This document shows, piece after piece, positions 53,944 to 63,925 of a stretch of DNA of 64,000 nt. Both the position numbers and the translations under genes were made by a program. The stretch covers positions 12,933,318 to 12,997,317 of the forward strand of contig NC_061131.1 of the NCBI RefSeq assembly GCF_905220365.1, read 5' to 3'. The stretch comes from Vanessa cardui (taxonomy: Eukaryota > Arthropoda > Insecta > Lepidoptera > Nymphalidae). Position 1 is the first letter of the stretch; each line of letters starts with the position of its first letter. Below the pieces are notes generated by a model. The model saw only the letters and a list, made by a program, of their open reading frames with translations. It searched no databases and was not told where the DNA came from.

Positions 53944-54303
53944 TTGAATTTAAATATGGAATATGGTGCTGGCAAAGCTTCAGTGACTAAAGATCCATTG
54001 AAAGAGTTTGTATATATAATTCTCGCATATCAGTTGTCTATTGAATTATGTAATTTTAAATTACTAAAACAAGTTAGACCCTATTACAATCTATGTAATA
54101 CGCTAATGGCGGGACCTGGATTTCCCCATTTTAAAAACAGTCTAACTACACTGCTTCAACGCGAATTAGATGCTACACATGTGAGATGCTTTCACAGATA
54201 TCCAAGATTCTTCCTGACATCAGTTTCATCACCAAACAGGAGATTAATCTTTCATTTAGATTCTACATATGCTATTGAAACGGTTGCGATAAATTGTAAT
54301 TAA
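53944..54303 (+). CDS. Unrecognised 119-codon ORF
   Basis: Among the longest frames in the window, and the longest not explained by a repeat. A second in-frame Met lies four codons in (MEYGAGKASV). The product is balanced in composition, not low complexity: a hydrophobic stretch EFVYIILAYQLSIELCNF at about residues 20-37, then basic segments including LLQRELDATHVRCFHRYPRF. I see no signal peptide, zinc cluster or catalytic motif, and recognise no family. There is no TATA or initiator I trust, and no poly(A) signal immediately after the stop at 54301-54303. A chance ORF of this length is possible in 64 kb of AT-rich DNA. It could also be a single exon or a viral or transposon relic. Confidence 0.25.
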   Translation: MNLNMEYGAGKASVTKDPLKEFVYIILAYQLSIELCNFKLLKQVRPYYNLCNTLMAGPGFPHFKNSLTTLLQRELDATHVRCFHRYPRFFLTSVSSPNRRLIFHLDSTYAIETVAINCN

Positions 54304-54370
54304 CGCGCCATCTCAGCAGATCATTAGAGCTTTACATTTATTTTTGATCAGTCCAGGTGACGTCGTTTTT

Positions 54371-54725
54371 ATTCACCCCAGTGGCGGATTTACCAAAAGG
54401 CTAAGTAGGCTGGAGCTTAGGGCGGCAGATTTAGAGGGGCGGCAAATTTAACCCAAACTTGTTATTATCTTACAGAAATTAAAAAAAAAACTTATAATTA
54501 TATGTGTGACAAGTATACATTACTAAGTGTACTCGTCACTACATAGCGGTTTGGAAAAATAATCCAGTAACTGACAGAAATATCACCTAGTTTATAATCA
54601 TACTAATAACGCGGAAAAACCGATGTAATGAGGACGATAGAACACAAATCATAAATGTTGCAAAAAAAAGTAATAGTCTAATAGCCTACTAGCGGCAAAT
54701 TTGTAAATCCGCCACTGATCCATCC
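54371..54725. mobile_element. hAT-like MITE, 339 bp
   Basis: Perfect 15-bp terminal inverted repeats (CAGTGGCGGATTTAC at 54379 and its complement ending 54717). Flanking 8-bp target duplications are imperfect (ATTCACCC / ATCCATCC, 6 of 8). Subterminal GGGCGGCAGATTTAG and GGGCGGCAAATTTA repeats are a common hAT layout. No transposase is encoded. Confidence 0.88.
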
Positions 54726-55337
54726 GTTGTAGTCATTGCTAAATGTATATGCAAAAAAAAAAACAAGTAGCTCTTTAGCAATACCGTAAAAAAACATTCG
54801 CTTGCTTATGTTAAGCCTGTATTCAGTATTCCATACAGTATGGACTCAGCATTAAAATTAAGGGGCCGATTAAAATCTATCTTCATAAAGGCACTAAACA
54901 AGCTGTAAATCTCCGAAACTCCGTCTTAAAATCTTTTAGAGACGGTTCAAAGTACTCATTTTATTTATTAGGTAATAACACTAAGTTTGCCTATTAAATA
55001 GGTATTGTGTTTATTTTACCGGTATAATCGGAAAGCATAAAGGTTTTCATTGTATTACTTTACTGGGCACGATTTGTAGGCCCTTTTTGATGCGATTAAA
55101 AGATTAAGCCTTTGTTTTTAATTATATAGAACGAAATTAAAGTTTATGGTTTATTTTGTTTATCCAGCAACAATTTTGTTACGCGCGTTCGTTTCGAGAA
55201 TGTTCTTGATTTTATCATAATTTTACGTGTAAATTTTAATCGTTTTTGAGTTCATTGAATTTAAGTTCATTTTTTATGTTTGTTATATTTTTAAATTTAC
55301 ATGTATTTATTTTATTATCTTAAAATTCCACATGTTA

Positions 55338-55420
55338 AGTGATTCACCACCGATAGACAAAGACACTGTAAGGAATATTCACCATCTTTTATATGTTCAA
55401 TGCGACATCAACCTAAACAT
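55338..55420 (+). repeat. REP-B 5' fragment
   Basis: GTGATTCACCACCGATAGAC and CACTGTAAGGAATATTCACC, with a trailing GCGACATCAACCT. Weak but ordered. Confidence 0.4.
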
Positions 55421-55446
55421 ATATAAGTAAAAATTTTAACGAAAAG

Positions 55447-55764
55447 TAAAACCGACTTCAAATGAAACACTATTTTATAAAAATTAAATATGCATTAAAA
55501 AGTAATAAAATAATTGCGTATTCGACATATTTTTTGGAGTCCTATGTAAAATTAAATGCAAAATATTAGACTACTTAAAAGTTGATTTACGATTATATGT
55601 ATATTGTAGTTATATTTATTATTATAATTGGAGTCGGTGTGATCCAGGAGTATCTTCTTACTAACTAAACACAAATCGGTTCATAAATGGCGAAGTAATC
55701 GGCGAACAAACATAAAAATAAATAAAAATATACGTTCGAATTGAGAACACTCCTTTTTTGAAAT
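55447..55764 (-). repeat. TIR-D short form, diverged
   Basis: Plus-strand order is AACCGACTTCAAATGAAACA, GACTACTTAAAAGTTGATTT, GGAGTCGGTGT, GGCGAACAAACAT and GAGAACACTCC. It has the same layout as 62.71 kb but lower identity. The right terminal repeat is worn to TTTTTTGAAATC. Confidence 0.65.
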
Positions 55765-56804
55765 CACTTAAAAATTGTCGCCTCCCCAATATTGAACCTG
55801 TTATCTTTTGTTAATCTTACTAATCACTTAGCTATGTCGCCTTTCAATAAATTATATTATTATTAAATAGAATAAAATATAACTATAACAGCAAAAACGT
55901 CATCATTTATATTCGTATATTAGATAACTATAAAAATGGCCATTTTAAACTCAAGGCCTCTTGTAGAACTAAAATATTTGGTAAATGCAAAAGAAAACAA
56001 CTTAAAAATTTCTCTAGCGCTTGTCCAAGACGGGGGGTGGGGGGTGCCTTTCAAAGCCGGAATACTGAGCCTATGTTCAGCCACAATAGACATCCGTTAG
56101 CTTGCACACAAAAAAGATTGGCTGGCTAACTTTCTTCACAATATTTTATATTCCAAGTTTAAATTTCGAATAAGGTTTTTTTTTTTCAACGACTAGAAGA
56201 TGTTAATAAAGATGGACAGTTTTACATATTTATTTATTTTATTTAACCAACAAAAGATACATTAAATACACATTCTTAAAACAAACTGTATAAGGGTTAC
56301 ACATCTTATGCGCTCCTTTAATTATTATAGAAGACAATATCATGCATATCAAAAATATTCTTAAACACAATTAAAATAAAAAGTGAATAAATAATACATA
56401 TAAAAACAAATAGAAATTAGAGACTTAAAATTAAGAATAAGGCAATGAATTAACCTGTTTTCTCATTATATTATTAGTATTAGGTCAAAGTTTATAACTT
56501 TAATAAGCAAGCAGTGTACGTGCGTACATTGAAAAAAACGTAATTTTGAAAACTATAAAATATTACACATAATTAAAGTTAATCATGTTAAGATGACGTA
56601 AGTTAATGTTAAGTTATCCAACGTCCAACGTCAAACAAGGCAATTTAATATTTGTACAGCTTAACTTCAGGGTCTGTCCGTAACAACAGCGCACTAGTGT
56701 CCCGAATAAACATCGATCTTATACAATATTTGTTTTAGTAGGAGTGTCGCAAATAAACCCGCAACTTGATGGACACAGACGGGCGTTCAAAATTAAAATA
56801 TTCT
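55765..56804. other. Unrecognised, with a G-rich spot
   Basis: CGGGGGGTGGGGGGTGCC at about 56031-56048 has two six-G runs in an AT-rich setting. No gene or repeat is recognised elsewhere in the stretch. Confidence 0.35.
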
Positions 56805-57115
56805 TTATTCAAGTGAAATAATAATTTATTAACAAAAGAATTAATAACATTAAATGCTTAAATATGTACGAAAACAAATATGAAATAAAACTAGTTACTG
56901 TATAAATCTTGACCGCGTGGAATGGTGACAAGAATGCTAGCAGCATTTCCCCGTTGAAACGCAATTCCGATCCTCTGGGCAAAAAACGAACCAGCTGTCC
57001 TGTCACCAGTGGAGGCAATGAGGCGAGGTGTTATACTTTTGATGAAGCTTTTTGTACTGTCACTACTCCAAGGTCCAAGCGTTTTGACAGTAAATGGAAC
57101 AAAAAAGTAATTAGA
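56805..57115 (-). mobile_element. LINE-E 3' fragment, second-best copy
   Basis: 3' UTR plus about 75 codons reading SNYFFVPFTVKTLGPWSS, then an altered segment, KSFIKSITPRLIASTGDR and AFQRGNAASILVTIPRGQ, ending in TAG. It differs from the 60.7-kb copy by several replacements, and the frame stays open. Upstream sequence beyond 57115 is different, marking the truncation. The 75-codon plus-strand frame is an antisense shadow. Confidence 0.85.
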
Positions 57116-57329
57116 TATTTTATTAAAGTGAGATAATAATGTAACCACCGGTTCGGAATGTCGATTATTGAATGTGGGTTTAATAAATAATAATAAAATT
57201 CTTAATTGTGCACTACACATATTTAGGTTTGTAATTTTATTATTGTATAATAAATCAATATTATATTGTTATAATAAACTTCCAAGCAGGATATATTAAT
57301 TTGAATAATTGTATTTATCTAACTTGACT

Positions 57330-57500
57330 TTGTATTTTTTAAATGTTGAAAAAGAGCAACTACTGAGTTTCTTACCGGTTCTTCTCGGTAGAATCTACTT
57401 TCCTAACCGATGGTAGCTTCACTTAATTGTTATATGTCGATTTAAAAGTGCTTGTAAAAGCCTACTTGAATAAAGTTTATTTTGATTTTGAATTGTACAA
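57330..57500 (+). mobile_element. LINE 3' end (CR1/Jockey-like)
   Basis: AATGTTGAAAAAGAGCAACT, TTACCGGTTCTTCTCGGTAG, GATGGTAGCTTCACTTAA and AAAGCCTACTTGAATAAAGT, then a TTTTGATTTTGAA tail. Ending in a short tandem tail is typical of LINE 3' ends. Confidence 0.75.
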
Positions 57501-57990
57501 CAACAAAAACATCAAGTTACAAACAACATCAATATAATTGAATTGTGCTGCCTAACAAAATTTACAGTATATTACAGTATGTAATCCATATGTATTTAAA
57601 CCCCAAAAAATATAAATAGATAACGCATACGTAATAAATAATTCAATTTAAGTATTCGTATTTCAGCAAATTAAAGTAACAAAATCGGCGTCCTATCGTA
57701 TCAATAAAATTGCGTGTGCAGATTAAATAAAAAGCGATTATTTGGGAAAGTACAAACAAATTTATACGGTAATTATAAGTAGCACAACTAGTTAAAAGAC
57801 ACTTATTATATTAATAATTGAATATCAACTCCTTTTATAGTTGATACCAAGAAATTTTGTGATAATAAGTAATGAGACTTTTCTCCAATTTGTCCACTCA
57901 TTTTCTTATGTCGAAATTCCTAATAAAAACAAATTAAAATAATTCACTATTATCTATCCGCGTCAGGGTTTATTTTACAATTATTGTAAT

Positions 57991-58640
57991 AAACGCTCGT
58001 CTACGCCGCCACATCTTAATCGCAACATACCCTGTTCAAACAAGCGTTTACACACTAACATTATTGTCGATTCAATTTCTCGCAAGCGACCGTTACGTAA
58101 ACTTTGCTTTAATAAATAAATTTAAATTTCATTTTTTTTTAATTATGATTAATCTATAAAATATAATACAAGAATAAAATTGCAAATACAGGTGATTTAA
58201 TCTGTTTTTGATTTATAATTTACTATATTTTTTTGTATGTTCTATCAAGTTTATTAACATAAATAATTAAATTGACTACCCCTCAAACCTTGTAATATTT
58301 TGGTATACAAGTTTCTTCATTAATTTATAGGAGGAATCAGAAGATGTATAAATAATTATTGCACATATCACGGTTCACAATATTTCGACAATTTACAATC
58401 TGACGCAATAGATTGTAATCTAACGAATTTTGTAATCTTACGGTGATAATTATATACACATAATTATTATGATGTAAAACTATAAAATTTTATTTATATT
58501 TAGTTCCTTAGTGCCGCTTGTCAAAAATAAAAATAAAAAACGCCCGTCTGTAACTGCCCTAAATCTAACACTCGCCGATCAAACAAACGTTTCCCAACTA
58601 ACAATATTGCGCACTCAATCTGCCTCGTAAACGACTGTAC
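57991..58640. repeat. Diverged duplication of a CG-containing block
   Basis: 57991-58096 and 58538-58640 share, in order, AACGC-CGTCT, TCAAACAA-CGTTT, ACTAAC, ATATTG/TTATTG, TCAAT and TCGTAAACGA/TCGCAAGCGA at roughly two-thirds identity. The sequence between is unrelated and includes a MITE relic. It matches no repeat elsewhere in the window. Confidence 0.5.
58372..58448. mobile_element. MITE relic, same family as 20.32 kb
   Basis: AGATTGTAATCTAACGAATT followed by TTGTAATCTTACGGTGATA is the right terminal repeat. TTCACAATATTT is the shared interior. The left terminal repeat is missing or highly altered. Confidence 0.7.
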
Positions 58641-59345
58641 AACTCTTTGTACCTCACCTCCTGTTTATGGGAGTAATGAGAAATACTTTCCTGCGTTTCA
58701 TTCGACTTCTGAAAACGTATGTGTTTTTTTTTTTAATATACATTTCCCGTTTCGAGAAAGGGATGGTATTATTTATTTTGTGATTTCGATCAAAAGTTCA
58801 CGCATGATGTGTATTTGTTGGACGCGTAATCAATTATTTTAGAAATTGATCTCTCAAAAAGATTTTACGTATATATGAGGCGGGTGTACGACTTTTAGGA
58901 GACGAATTTGTCATAAACGACTCGAATGAGAATTTCATTTAAAAGAAGTTTTTTTTTTGTTATAAACTTGCTAACGATAATTCCCGAACATTTTAATATT
59001 TTATAATATATAAATTGATGATTAATTTTGATAAAAAAATTCAATACAAATATTTTTAGTCAATTAAATCTTTAAACATAGCTTTAATATTTATAACACT
59101 GCGTTATAATATATTGAAATTACTGGCACATAGCACGCAAGTTTTTTATTTTGGAAGTGGAACGCGCGAAACAATAAAAAAATTAATAGATGTAATAAAT
59201 AAAAATTAAAATGCCTGAAAACATTTTCTTTGACTCGTAACATGAAAGTGTTCAATAATGTATTTTTATGGTCTTATTTATTGTTAAACTAAAACGAGTG
59301 AATTTGAAACCATATAATATATTTTTTAGTAAAGTTTTTATTACT
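58641..59345. other. Unrecognised AT-rich stretch
   Basis: No supported feature. Several homopolymer T runs. Confidence 0.35.
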
Positions 59346-59481
59346 CAGGCACGGTGGAGTGACGATATACGCAAGGCGACAGGCAGGAGCTGGATGCGAG
59401 TAGCCGGAGAAAGACTGTGGCGTGCACTTGGAGAGGCCTTTGTCCAGCAGAGGACAAAAACGGGCTGATGATGTGATGATA
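59346..59481 (+). mobile_element. RTE-type LINE 3' end, frame intact
   Basis: Encodes RWSDDIRKATGRSWMRVAG and ERLWRALGEAFVQQRTKTG followed by tandem TGA stops and a GATGATGTGATGAT tail. This is the classic C-terminus of RTE-clade reverse transcriptases. About 40 codons survive, with no stop inside. The 66-codon frame at 59268-59468 is this fragment plus 5' flank. Confidence 0.88.
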
Positions 59482-60524
59482 TTTTTTATATTACACAGTC
59501 CACTTTTGTATTTTTATTAAGGTGTGAATAGCATCTACCAATGAAGGATTAATTTTTTAAGCGTTAAAGCCTCTCAAAATTAGTTGAGTTTTCCATGAGA
59601 CAAATCTTAAAGAGAACTCGATAATTATTTTACACTGCCCAAAGCAAAATAAAATGTTGTGTCATTTTTTGTGTTTACTTTACTAAAACATTCAGGGGGG
59701 TCAAATTCCTCTCAAACGAACATCTTGATTCCCTGATGGATATTGCCTTTACGGTCACAGATTAAACAAAATATAAATAAACAATTTTGTTTAATTCTTT
59801 ACATTTAACTTAGAAATTAAATAAGACCTCTTTGCTGTTACTAAAATTCCCATTTAATGTTCATCCCATTAAATGACTTTGTTTTTAATAAGTCATAATA
59901 CTTCATCTTACAGTTACATTCAATTAATGTTTGAAATAAATATATATATATAAGAAATTACATATTCAACAAACATACATAGTGTGGAAACTAAGATGTT
60001 ATGTCGTGTTGTACACTAGCTCACTAACCCTTCAAACTAAAACATAACAGCTTAGATTTTCTGTTTTGCGATAGAATATAAACCGTGTATACATACACCC
60101 ATAATAAGAGAGACATCCTCCTAACTATTGCACATGTATCGTCCACTAAGGCTACTTCAAAGGAGACTAGTCAAGTATGTGCAAACACTGATGCACTTTC
60201 TATTCCGTTACGACCGGAGAAAGTTCAGACGCAAACCTATCAACAACACTACCAACTTTAAAACGTAGGGCTGCTACTGCATTTTTATTTTAAGAAAAAG
60301 TCAATAAATCCTTCTTGGGGCAAGGTAGGTAGGTTTCTATAATAAAATTCCACAGACATTTTTAACTTTGCCGTTTGATAAATTAAAATAAATTTGTAAA
60401 AAAAAACATTGGTAAAGAAGGCATGATCAAATCAATATCATACAGACGATAAAAAAGTTTGAATTTAATACTTGTTGACTTCCAGGTAGGATATATTACA
60501 TACATATATCATTGTAATTAACTT
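59482..60524. other. Unrecognised, with a REP-B scrap
   Basis: AACTAAGATGTTATGTCGTG, CTAGCTCACTAACCCTTCAAA and TTTTGCGATAGAATAT at about 59988-60085 are REP-B words in order. Nothing else recognised. Confidence 0.4.
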
Positions 60525-60650
60525 ACATGACTGTGTTTTCAATGTTGAAAAAGAGTAACTACTTCTCGACAGAATCTAGTAGTTAAATGACGATTCAAAA
60601 GTGCTTGTAAAAGCCTATTTGAATAAAGTACATGTATTTATTTATTACCA
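60525..60650 (+). mobile_element. LINE 3' end (CR1/Jockey-like), internal deletion
   Basis: ATGTTGAAAAAGAGTAACTAC, then a shortened middle, TTAAATGACGATTCAAAAGT and AAAGCCTATTTGAATAAAGT. It lies just downstream of the LINE-E 3' end, in opposite orientation. Confidence 0.7.
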
Positions 60651-60663
60651 ATTTATTTACCTT

Positions 60664-61212
60664 TTTACAAAAGAATTAACAACATTAAATGCTTAAATAT
60701 ATATATACAAATGTGAACTAAAACTAGTTACTGTATAAATCTTGACCGCGTGGAATGGTGGCAAGAATGCTAGCAGCATTTCCCCGTTGAATCGCAATTC
60801 CGATCCTCTGGGCAAAAAACGAACCAGCCCTCCTGTCACCAGTGGAGGCAATGAGGCGAGGTGTTATACTTTTGATGAAGCTTTTTGCACCACTACTCCA
60901 AGGGCCAAGCGTTTCGACAGCAAATGGAACAAAAAAGTAATTAGACATAATACACGAATATTTAGTTATTTTTTTGGCTTCAGCTTTTTCCGCAGCGGCA
61001 CCGGCTCTTAACATTGTTTCTCGGATATGAGATGGGGCCAACGTGTCAACACATGTAGCGTCCCACACAAGGGCCCGACCTCGTTCCCAGGGAACCAATG
61101 TTAATCCATCAGGTCTCTTACCATCATCACGACTAATTCCACGAGGCTCAGTAAGAGCAGGAACGTCGATGGTGGCAAGAGCCCTTTTTATTATGTCAAT
61201 TTTATTTATAAA
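60664..61212 (-). mobile_element. LINE-E, best copy: retroelement C-terminal domain
   Basis: Minus-strand frame open from 61212 to the TAG at 60724-60726, about 160 codons without indels. In order: IIKRALATIDVPALTEPRG, DDGKRPDGLTLVPWERGR, ALVWDATCVDTLAPSHIR, an Ala/Glu/Lys helix-like segment, SNYFFVPFAVETLGPW, KSFIKSITPRLIASTGDR and IAIQRGNAASILATIPRG. The block recurs at the C-terminus of many retroelement polyproteins. The spacing of PDG and the WD-T motif recalls PD-(D/E)XK nucleases, so I infer a restriction-like endonuclease domain of a non-LTR element. The RT domain lies upstream and is absent. The ATG at 61098 is simply an internal Met. Frame integrity suggests a young insertion. Confidence 0.75.
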
Positions 61213-61763
61213 CTAATACAGGTATAGATTTTATGAATTTTATTTATGACCTACTGTAAGACCACCAACAGATATGAAATGAAACATATGTTAGATTCCG
61301 TAGAAATACATATTTTACGTATAAAACAAATCTTTGGACAGCATAATGCATCTATGAATTATGGATCGTTCATTGAAACTGTATCTGAAGCCTACAGTTC
61401 TATAGTAAGCCTATCAACGTTGTGATTGCGAATTCCATTACATACCTCTGCTCTTCCCTTACTACGTATTTCTTGCAACCTTAAAGTTAATACATATGTA
61501 TAATCTTCTGGAATATAACTCACTTAGTACTTATTAGTAATTCCATCAGAACACCTTCTTCTTCATGTATGTACAACTATACAAATTACTGTTCAATTAT
61601 TTGTTCTAATAAAAATAGTTTATTTGATTTATTTTAGCTGAAATGGATAGGTGGCTAAAATAACAACTAGCCAGCCGAAAGTTATAAATTTAAAACTACG
61701 TAAACATCGTATTATGTCATAAATTCTTCTTCTTAAACAGGATACTATTAACCATCAGGAGAC
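61213..61763. other. Unrecognised AT-rich stretch
   Basis: No supported feature. Confidence 0.35.
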
Positions 61764-62046
61764 AGTAGTAACAGTAACAGCCTTTAAAATACCCACTGCT
61801 GGACTAAGGCCTTCCGTTTGAGAAAAAAGTTAGGTGCATGTTACACCACGCAGCTCCAATGCGGGTTGGTGGATTCAAATGTGGCACAATTTCATTGAAA
61901 TTAGGCACATTCATACAGGTTTCCTCACGTATTTTCCTTCACTGTCGAGCTCTAGATTAATATGTATACACAAATTAAGCATATAAAAATTCAGTGGTGC
62001 TTACCTGAAAGAAAGATGTTCTTACTACTGGTCCTTCTCGGCTCAG
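61764..62046 (-). mobile_element. SINE-A with damaged B box
   Basis: 3' body and tail (AGTAGTAACAGTAACAGCC on plus) are preserved. In the head, GGTGCTTACCTGAAAGAAAGA replaces the B-box block, removing the pol III promoter half. Confidence 0.82.
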
Positions 62047-62474
62047 CAGAAGGTATTCATTGGCAAATTCGATGAAATGAAACTCATTTACATGAGAACT
62101 AAGTTCGAGTATTTGTGGTACTAGAATTCTGTATTACGATTTGCATTGACAAAATTGCAATTTGAATTTTGCAAGTGACATCAGATAGACCCATACTAGC
62201 AGTGATGATGGCTCCGAGTGTCTTTTGTGATCATTCGTAGAATTAATATGCCAACGAAGTTCAAATAATTGTTTTGAAACAATTATTTGTTTTGTATGAA
62301 GCACACATGAAGTCACAAAATTAAGATATACCGAATTCTTATTAATATTTTCTACTCTTTTTTATTTTATGTAGGATTGCTCCTGTTTTAAGGATAATAA
62401 GCAATTTATTAAAAAAGGCAATAATTTTTGTAAGTCATCTGGGTAAAGTCGCTTACCAAATATTCTGCCAATAT

Positions 62475-62690
62475 ATGCCAATCAGAAATCTTTGATATTC
62501 ATTTCCAGTTTGAAGGGCGAGTGAGCTAATGTAATTACATGCACATGGGACATATCATCTTAGGATCGGAAATTGCTGGTGCGTTGGTGATACGAGTGAT
62601 GGTTATATGATTTCTTACAGTACCAATGTGTATGGTTAGTGGTGACCAAGAGTTACCGTCTGCCAGACCACCTATCACATATTAAATTAT
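62475..62690 (-). repeat. REP-B, diverged, 3' end lost
   Basis: TCCAGTTTGAAGGGCGAGTGAG, GGGACATATCATCTTAGGAT and TTACCGTCTGCCAGACCACC in antisense order. Confidence 0.65.
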
Positions 62691-62710
62691 TTAACATATA
62701 AATAAGAAAT

Positions 62711-63038
62711 TTAACAAAAATAAAAACCGACTTCAAACAAAACACTATTTTAAAACAAATGAATATGCACTAAAAATTAATAAAAATATTTTTAGAGTCC
62801 TCCTAAGTAAAATGAAATGAAAAGTATTAGACTACTTAAAAGTCGATTTACGATTATATAACGTAGTTATAGTTATTGTTATATTTGGAGTACGGTGTCA
62901 GCCGACGGGACGCACGACCTTTCAAACAAAAAACAATTATCAAAATCGGTCCACCCAGTGAAAAGTAATGAGGTAACAAACATAAAAAAAAAATACAGAC
63001 GAATTGATAACCTCCTCCTTTTTGAAGTCGGTTGAAAA
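62711..63038 (-). repeat. TIR-D short form, about 330 bp, complete
   Basis: Both ends carry the terminal repeat (AAACCGACTTC left, GAAGTCGGTT right). The left block matches the palindrome arms of the 41-kb complex. The right block matches the start of copies A and B in reverse, and the interior long segment is absent. This defines the element ends and shows that the 1.2-kb forms are expanded or chimeric relatives. No protein is encoded. Confidence 0.8.
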
Positions 63039-63637
63039 TAAGGTTAGAATAAATGCTGACTTTAGTAATTACTCTAATACCTAAACAATGATAGGTGCCT
63101 GAACACGAGCGTGGGTTACATAATATTGAAATATTTGTTTTTATAATGCATCTCGTGCCTTCTCGAGAACCTGCAACTCAGCACCACATAACTGACTATG
63201 TAACTACCACATGTAAAAGCAATCTATTGGAGTTGCGTAATAAAATAAGCTCAAAACCTATCCTTCAAAATAAGAAGCTTTTATTTTAACAGTGGGATAC
63301 TAGAACAAATTTAAATATTCATCAACTTATAACTTTTTTCTGAATACATTACACAATTGACTATAATTCATTTATTGTGAGAGTTTCATTTGCAGAATTC
63401 CTTTAAACATTAAGATACGCCAATGAATACATGATGTTCATCCAACGTCCTTTGCATATTTTACGCCTGGCTGCGTCTAGCCAGTCAATTGTGTTGAGTA
63501 AATGTAATATACACTGCTGAATATTACGTGACTTCTGACATTTTTATTTAAACACCGAAAATTTTGAATACTGTCTCTTTTTTGTTACCATTACTGAAAG
63601 ATTAAAGTATTCATTATTTATTTCGGATTTTACGATT

Positions 63638-63925
63638 TTTTTTTATGGTATAGGTTGGCGGACGAGCATATGGGCCACCTGATGGTAGGTCACCATCACC
63701 CATAGACAATGAAGCTGTAAGAAATATTAACTATTCCTTACATGATCAATGTGCCACCAACCTTGGGAACTAAGATGTTACGTCCCTTGTGCCTGTAGTT
63801 ACACTGGCTCACTCACCCTTCAAACCGGAACACAACAATACTGAGTACTATTATTTGGCGGTAGAATAACTGATGAGTGGGTGGTACCTACCCAGACGGG
63901 CTCACACAAAGCCCTACCACCAAGT
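63638..63925 (+). repeat. REP-B, full-length reference copy
   Basis: Continuous from GGCGGACGAGCATATGGGCC through CACCAACCTTGGGAACTAAG, CACTGGCTCACTCACCCTTC, CGGAACACAACAATACTGAG and GTGGGTGGTACCTACCCAGA to CCCTACCACCAAGT. It has no terminal inverted repeats, no obvious pol III boxes and no reading frame, so its mobilisation class is unclear. Confidence 0.88.

Noticed and set aside
56909..57136. 75-codon plus-strand ORF, repeated at 60742-61011
   Set aside because: Antisense shadow of the LINE-E coding end. Both strands are open because of codon composition.
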